Shown here: in pieces, positions 60,917 to 64,000 of the stretch
Layout: each line of letters starts with the position of its first letter
How positions within the stretch are numbered: position 1 is the stretch's first letter
From: DAOSCP01 sp035379625
GTDB lineage: Bacteria > Bacteroidota > Ignavibacteria > Ignavibacteriales > DAOSCP01
Length of the DNA: 64,000 nt
Assembly (NCBI GenBank): GCA_035379625.1
Contig: DAOSVM010000007.1
Location: forward strand, 1-64,000
Reading direction: 5' to 3'
Notes under the pieces: generated by a model
The model's input: only the letters and a program-made list of their open reading frames with translations
Told to the model about the DNA's origin: nothing
Database searches by the model: none
Program-made: the position numbers and the translations under genes

Positions 60917-61815
60917 TGTAATTTGGCTCGTTTTTTAAAGAAAGTTAAAAGAGCAACATCAAAAGGAGTAGATGTTGTAATTAATTCATAATCAATATCA
61001 TACTTAGCAACTTCATTTTTAATATCATTTAAGTATTTTTGTACTAATTCTTTGTAGTCTTTTTGAATTTGCAAAGGAGTTGTATGCATTTTCTCATTAG
61101 TTTCTAGATCCAAAAATAATTTATCAGCACCAAAATCGAAATTAATTTCTTCAGGATCGAGAATTTGGAAAAGAATAATATCATTTTTTTTACTTTTGAT
61201 TTTCTTTATAAAATTTATAACATTTTCTTTAGTTTCAATTAAATCAGAGAAAACTATAACAAGACCATTTTTTTTGATGTTGTCAATAATTTCAAGGAGT
61301 GATTTGTAGCTATTACTTTTTCCGCCTGGATGAATGTTGTGAATAGTTTTTAATATTTCAAAATAATGAGAATTTGAAGCTTTTGGGGGTATAAAATTTT
61401 CAATTTTATCAGAATAAACTGTTAGAGAGATTGCATCTCTTTGTTTATTTAAAATATAAGCCATAGCACCTGCTAAAAGCTTCACATATTCAATTTTAGT
61501 GAAATACTTTTTATTATCAGAAGAATAATTAAGTGAATTGCTGGAATCTATAAAAATATAAGAGTTTACATTTGTTTCTTCATCATATTGTTTAACGAAG
61601 TATTTTTCAGTTTTAGCTACTATCTTCCAATCAATATTTTTTAAAGGGTCTCCGGGGTAATATTGCCGATGTTCAGAAAAATCTACACTAAAACCGTGAT
61701 ATGGGCTTTTATGAATACCAATCATAAAGCCTTCGGCAATATTTTTGACTTTTAAGTCAAAATTGCTAATTTTATTTATAGCCTTTTTGTGATATTCTGT
61801 ATAATTTAATTTCAT
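60913..61815 (-). CDS. DUF58 domain-containing protein (vWA-like)
   Basis: This 300-residue protein matches DUF58: N-terminal 'AEGFMIGIHKSPYHGFSVDFSEHRQYYPGDPLKNIDWKIVAKTEKYFVKQYDEETNVNSYIFIDSSNSLNYS' with the metal-site-like 'DSSNS' of vWA folds, then 'LVIVFSDLIETKENVINFIKKI'. DUF58 proteins are often near MoxR ATPases, but no moxR is in the window. It overlaps both neighbours by 4 nt (nadK and a TPR lipoprotein). Function unknown. Confidence 0.9.
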   Translation of the reverse strand: MKLNYTEYHKKAINKISNFDLKVKNIAEGFMIGIHKSPYHGFSVDFSEHRQYYPGDPLKNIDWKIVAKTEKYFVKQYDEETNVNSYIFIDSSNSLNYSSDNKKYFTKIEYVKLLAGAMAYILNKQRDAISLTVYSDKIENFIPPKASNSHYFEILKTIHNIHPGGKSNSYKSLLEIIDNIKKNGLVIVFSDLIETKENVINFIKKIKSKKNDIILFQILDPEEINFDFGADKLFLDLETNEKMHTTPLQIQKDYKELVQKYLNDIKNEVAKYDIDYELITTSTPFDVALLTFFKKRAKLQ

Positions 61816-62273
61816 TTTTCGCCTAGTGTTTCAAGCATTTCTTTACTTAATGTTGCGTATTTAGAGTTTGGATAATTTGAGATAATATTATGATAAATTA
61901 TCGTCGCATTTTTATAATCTTTAACTTTATATTGATAAGTTAAAGCTTTATAATATATAGCTTTCAATTTTAAATCGCTATTGGGATATTTTTTAATAAT
62001 TGAATCACAATATGCAATTGATTTAAGACCTGCAATTGTTTTAGGTATATCAGAATTCTCTGTGTAAATTTTTGCAAGTTCGTACAAAGCTAGTGGAGCT
62101 TCTTTGGATTTAGGATTATTTTTATAAATGTCTTCATAAATCATAATTGCTACAGGAATATGATTTTTAGTTTGTGAGAATTTAGCTAATTTATATTTTT
62201 CAGTTGGTGTTTTTAAGTTACATCCAGTAAAAATTATTGATAAAAATGATAACAGAATTATAAATTTTTTCAT
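61812..62273 (-). CDS. TPR-repeat lipoprotein
   Basis: This 153-residue protein has a lipobox ('FLSIIFTGC', Cys about 18) and three or more tetratricopeptide-like repeats ('YKLAKFSQTKNHIPVAIMIYEDIYKNNPKS', 'AIYYKALTYQYKVKDYKNATIIYHNIISNYPNS'). The repeat type is like BamD/YbgF periplasmic scaffolds, though the protein is shorter than BamD. It overlaps the DUF58 gene by 4 nt. Confidence 0.82.
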   Translation of the reverse strand: MKKFIILLSFLSIIFTGCNLKTPTEKYKLAKFSQTKNHIPVAIMIYEDIYKNNPKSKEAPLALYELAKIYTENSDIPKTIAGLKSIAYCDSIIKKYPNSDLKLKAIYYKALTYQYKVKDYKNATIIYHNIISNYPNSKYATLSKEMLETLGEK

Positions 62274-62289
62274 TTTTACACTCCTTGTT

Positions 62290-63531
62290 TTATTTTAGCC
62301 ACGCAATTACATCTTTAAAGTTAGGCTTTTTACCAGTAATCATAATGGCAGTTTTGTAGATTTTTGCACTAAGATAAAAAATAAAAATAGCTGTTAACAA
62401 ATTGATAAAAATTGAAATTAATATTTGATATAAAGGTACATCAGTAACATTCATTTTTACCGGCATTACAATAATTGATGTGAAAGGTGTAAAAGCTGTT
62501 ATATTTGCTATAGGACTAGAAGGATTTTCAACCATAGAAATAGCAATAAAGAAAGGTATCATTATTAATAATGTAATAGGCCATACACCAGATTGCGCAT
62601 CTTGTGGGTTATCGTACATTGAACCAACAGCAGCAAATAATCCAACAAAAGTTATCAAACCTAAAACAAAGTTGAAAATAAAATATATGAATTTTAATGG
62701 ATCAATAGATATGAGCCAATCTTTCGGTAACTGAATTAACATATTAGATGAAACTAGGAAAATAGGGGTTAACCAAATTATCATTTGTAAAGTTGAGGTA
62801 ATAACATTACCGATAATTTTACCAGTCATAAATTCTATAGGTCTTACTGCAGATAAAATTACTTCAACAACTCGATTAGCTTTTTCTTCGATAATAGAGC
62901 TCATTGTAGTACTACCTGTCATTAATAAACTAAAATACAAAAGAAAAGCCATAACTATAGCAATAATCAAATTTGAATTTGAATTTTTTTCAATGCCTTT
63001 GTCAGTAGAAATTTTAAAAGTATTAAAGTCAATTCGTTTATTTAAAAATTCGATGTCATTTTTGGAAATATTTTTATTTTTTAAGTATTCGCTAGTAATA
63101 TAGTTGTTGAAAATTGATTCTATCTTATTAAATAATTTTTTGTCATAAGTATTTTTTGAGTAATAATCAATTTTTTTAGTTGTGAGAGAATTATTTTTGA
63201 AAATAAAGAAACCGTCAATTTTATTTGAACGGAGTAAAGCCATATTTTGCTCAATTGTCTCCTTTTCTGAAGTAAAAGGAAGAACTATAAGATCCAAATT
63301 TTCAATTTTGTTTTTTGCATAAATTTTATTTAAGCTGTCAACAATTGATTTGTTTTCAACAAAAATTGTAATTCTTTGGGTTGCTTCATTTTCTTGACTT
63401 AGATAATATTGGAACCAACCAATAAAAATAAAAAATATTGGGAATAATAAAGTTGAGATAATAAAAGCTTTACTGAATAATTTTTCTTTCAATTCTCTTT
63501 TTATAATGACAAATATTTTATTTATATTCAT
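62290..63531 (-). CDS. ABC-2-type transporter permease
   Basis: This 413-residue membrane protein has one span at the N-terminus ('AFIISTLLFPIFFIFIGW'), a large extracytoplasmic loop (about 45-175) and a C-terminal group of about five spans with 'MMTGSTTMSSIIEEKANRVVEVILSAVRPIEFMTGKIIGN'-type sequence characteristic of NatB/YhaP-like ABC-2 permeases. The ATG at 63531 follows the ATPase stop by one base; longer upstream ATGs would overlap it. Exporter for an unknown substrate, possibly sodium or a lipid/peptide. Confidence 0.88.
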   Translation of the reverse strand: MNINKIFVIIKRELKEKLFSKAFIISTLLFPIFFIFIGWFQYYLSQENEATQRITIFVENKSIVDSLNKIYAKNKIENLDLIVLPFTSEKETIEQNMALLRSNKIDGFFIFKNNSLTTKKIDYYSKNTYDKKLFNKIESIFNNYITSEYLKNKNISKNDIEFLNKRIDFNTFKISTDKGIEKNSNSNLIIAIVMAFLLYFSLLMTGSTTMSSIIEEKANRVVEVILSAVRPIEFMTGKIIGNVITSTLQMIIWLTPIFLVSSNMLIQLPKDWLISIDPLKFIYFIFNFVLGLITFVGLFAAVGSMYDNPQDAQSGVWPITLLIMIPFFIAISMVENPSSPIANITAFTPFTSIIVMPVKMNVTDVPLYQILISIFINLLTAIFIFYLSAKIYKTAIMITGKKPNFKDVIAWLK

Positions 63532-63532
63532 T

Positions 63533-64000
63533 TTAAACCTCTTGAATTTCTTTTTGTACGTATGAAAAGTAAATATGTTGTAATGAAATGTCGTTTGCAC
63601 GGAACTCATTAACAATAATGTTATTTTCAACTAAATATTTTAAGAAATCTTGAGGTTTAATATTTTCTTTCAATTTAATTGATTTACTTTTACCGAAAGA
63701 TGCGATATTTTCAATAAAATTATTCAAATCAATTTCTTCTATATTGGATTCTGTAGATAAAATAACATTAGACTTTGCAAAATTTGCTTTAACATCTTCA
63801 ATATTTCCTGATAAGATATTTTTGCCTTCGTCAATAAAAAGAATGGAATCGCTAATTTTTTCGGCAAAATCAATTAAATGAGTTGAATAAACTATAGTTT
63901 TACCTGCTTGTTTTTGTTCGTAAATAATATCTTTAATAATATTGATGTTAATTGGATCTAAACCGGACAATGGTTCATCTAAAATAATAATTTCTGGATT
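63533..64000 (-). CDS. ABC transporter ATP-binding protein (N-terminus off window)
   Basis: The visible C-terminal 155 residues start in the Walker B/D-loop region ('EIIILDEPLSGLDPIN') and include the H-loop 'IVYSTHLID'. A C-terminal regulatory part follows ('LSGNIEDVKANF'...'YFSYVQKEIQEV'). The Walker A and signature motifs lie beyond the right edge. It is followed by the ABC-2 permease gene on the same strand with a one-base gap; together they form a NatAB-like exporter. Confidence 0.9.
   Translation of the reverse strand, partial: NPEIIILDEPLSGLDPININIIKDIIYEQKQAGKTIVYSTHLIDFAEKISDSILFIDEGKNILSGNIEDVKANFAKSNVILSTESNIEEIDLNNFIENIASFGKSKSIKLKENIKPQDFLKYLVENNIIVNEFRANDISLQHIYFSYVQKEIQEV

Overview
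The window comes from a strongly A+T-rich bacterial chromosome. It is densely packed with housekeeping genes and has no rRNA, CRISPR array, phage or recognisable transposase gene. Several features suggest the Bacteroidetes/Chlorobi/Ignavibacteria (FCB) group: Bacteroidetes-type promoters (TTTG, 19-nt spacer, TAnnTTTG) before alr and fba, secreted caspase-like and penicillin-acylase proteins, split glycine decarboxylase (gcvPA), a deoxyhypusine-synthase-like protein, and Ig-repeat lipoproteins. This placement is inference; no 16S gene is present.

Layout. 1-4548 (minus): end of a surface-polysaccharide operon with two glycosyltransferase-type proteins, a Gfo/Idh/MocA oxidoreductase, a sugar-formyltransferase-like enzyme and a DegT aminotransferase that runs off the left edge. 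4659-9288: ndk, tRNA-Cys and tRNA-Gly, alr, a YbjQ protein and a deoxyhypusine-synthase-like protein. 9550-11032: secreted hydrolase and GNAT. 11131-16215: dnaX, efp, gcvH, gcvPA, radC. 16272-19130: ECF sigma, anti-sigma and two exported proteins, the second interrupted by a stop codon. 19595-26294: fba, an SprT-like protease, cyclophilin, holA, a YgjV/GNAT-like protein and penicillin acylase. 26418-33306: greA, ribD, frameshifted ribE, tilS, hpt, ftsH and a polyprenol-kinase-like protein. 34066-39572 (minus): proB, frameshifted fbp, TPR histidine kinase, glgA. 39658-44760: two secreted peptidases, acyl-CoA ligase, MEMO protein. 45439-48999 (minus): unknown gene, hrcA, grpE, dnaJ. 49048-57226: TatD-radical SAM fusion; a frameshifted exported barrel protein, an Ig-repeat lipoprotein and a secreted caspase in one operon; GH5 glycosidase; hisA; methyltransferase. 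57229-64000: recN, hemW, nadK, DUF58 protein, TPR lipoprotein, and an ABC exporter that runs off the right edge.

The most unusual feature is a family of non-coding intergenic elements: four near-full copies (5071-5607, 19174-19524, 33384-34053, 44840-45422) and one fragment (9351-9406). They share inverted ends (AGCTCAGAC-GT-TAAGC) and G+C-rich hairpins just inside each end. The hairpin sequences vary between copies while the pairing is kept. Three copies contain an A+T-rich array of 17-bp units (ATATAATTG, five variable bases, ACR) with two 21-bp units at fixed places. All copies lie just downstream of a stop codon, four of the five in convergent gaps. No protein family in the window accounts for them.

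Four genes are interrupted (ribE, fbp, and exported-protein genes at 18171 and 50500). Two of the lesions lie in homopolymer runs, so sequencing or assembly error must be weighed against real decay. Gene overlaps of 1, 4 or 8 nt are frequent and were used to choose several starts.
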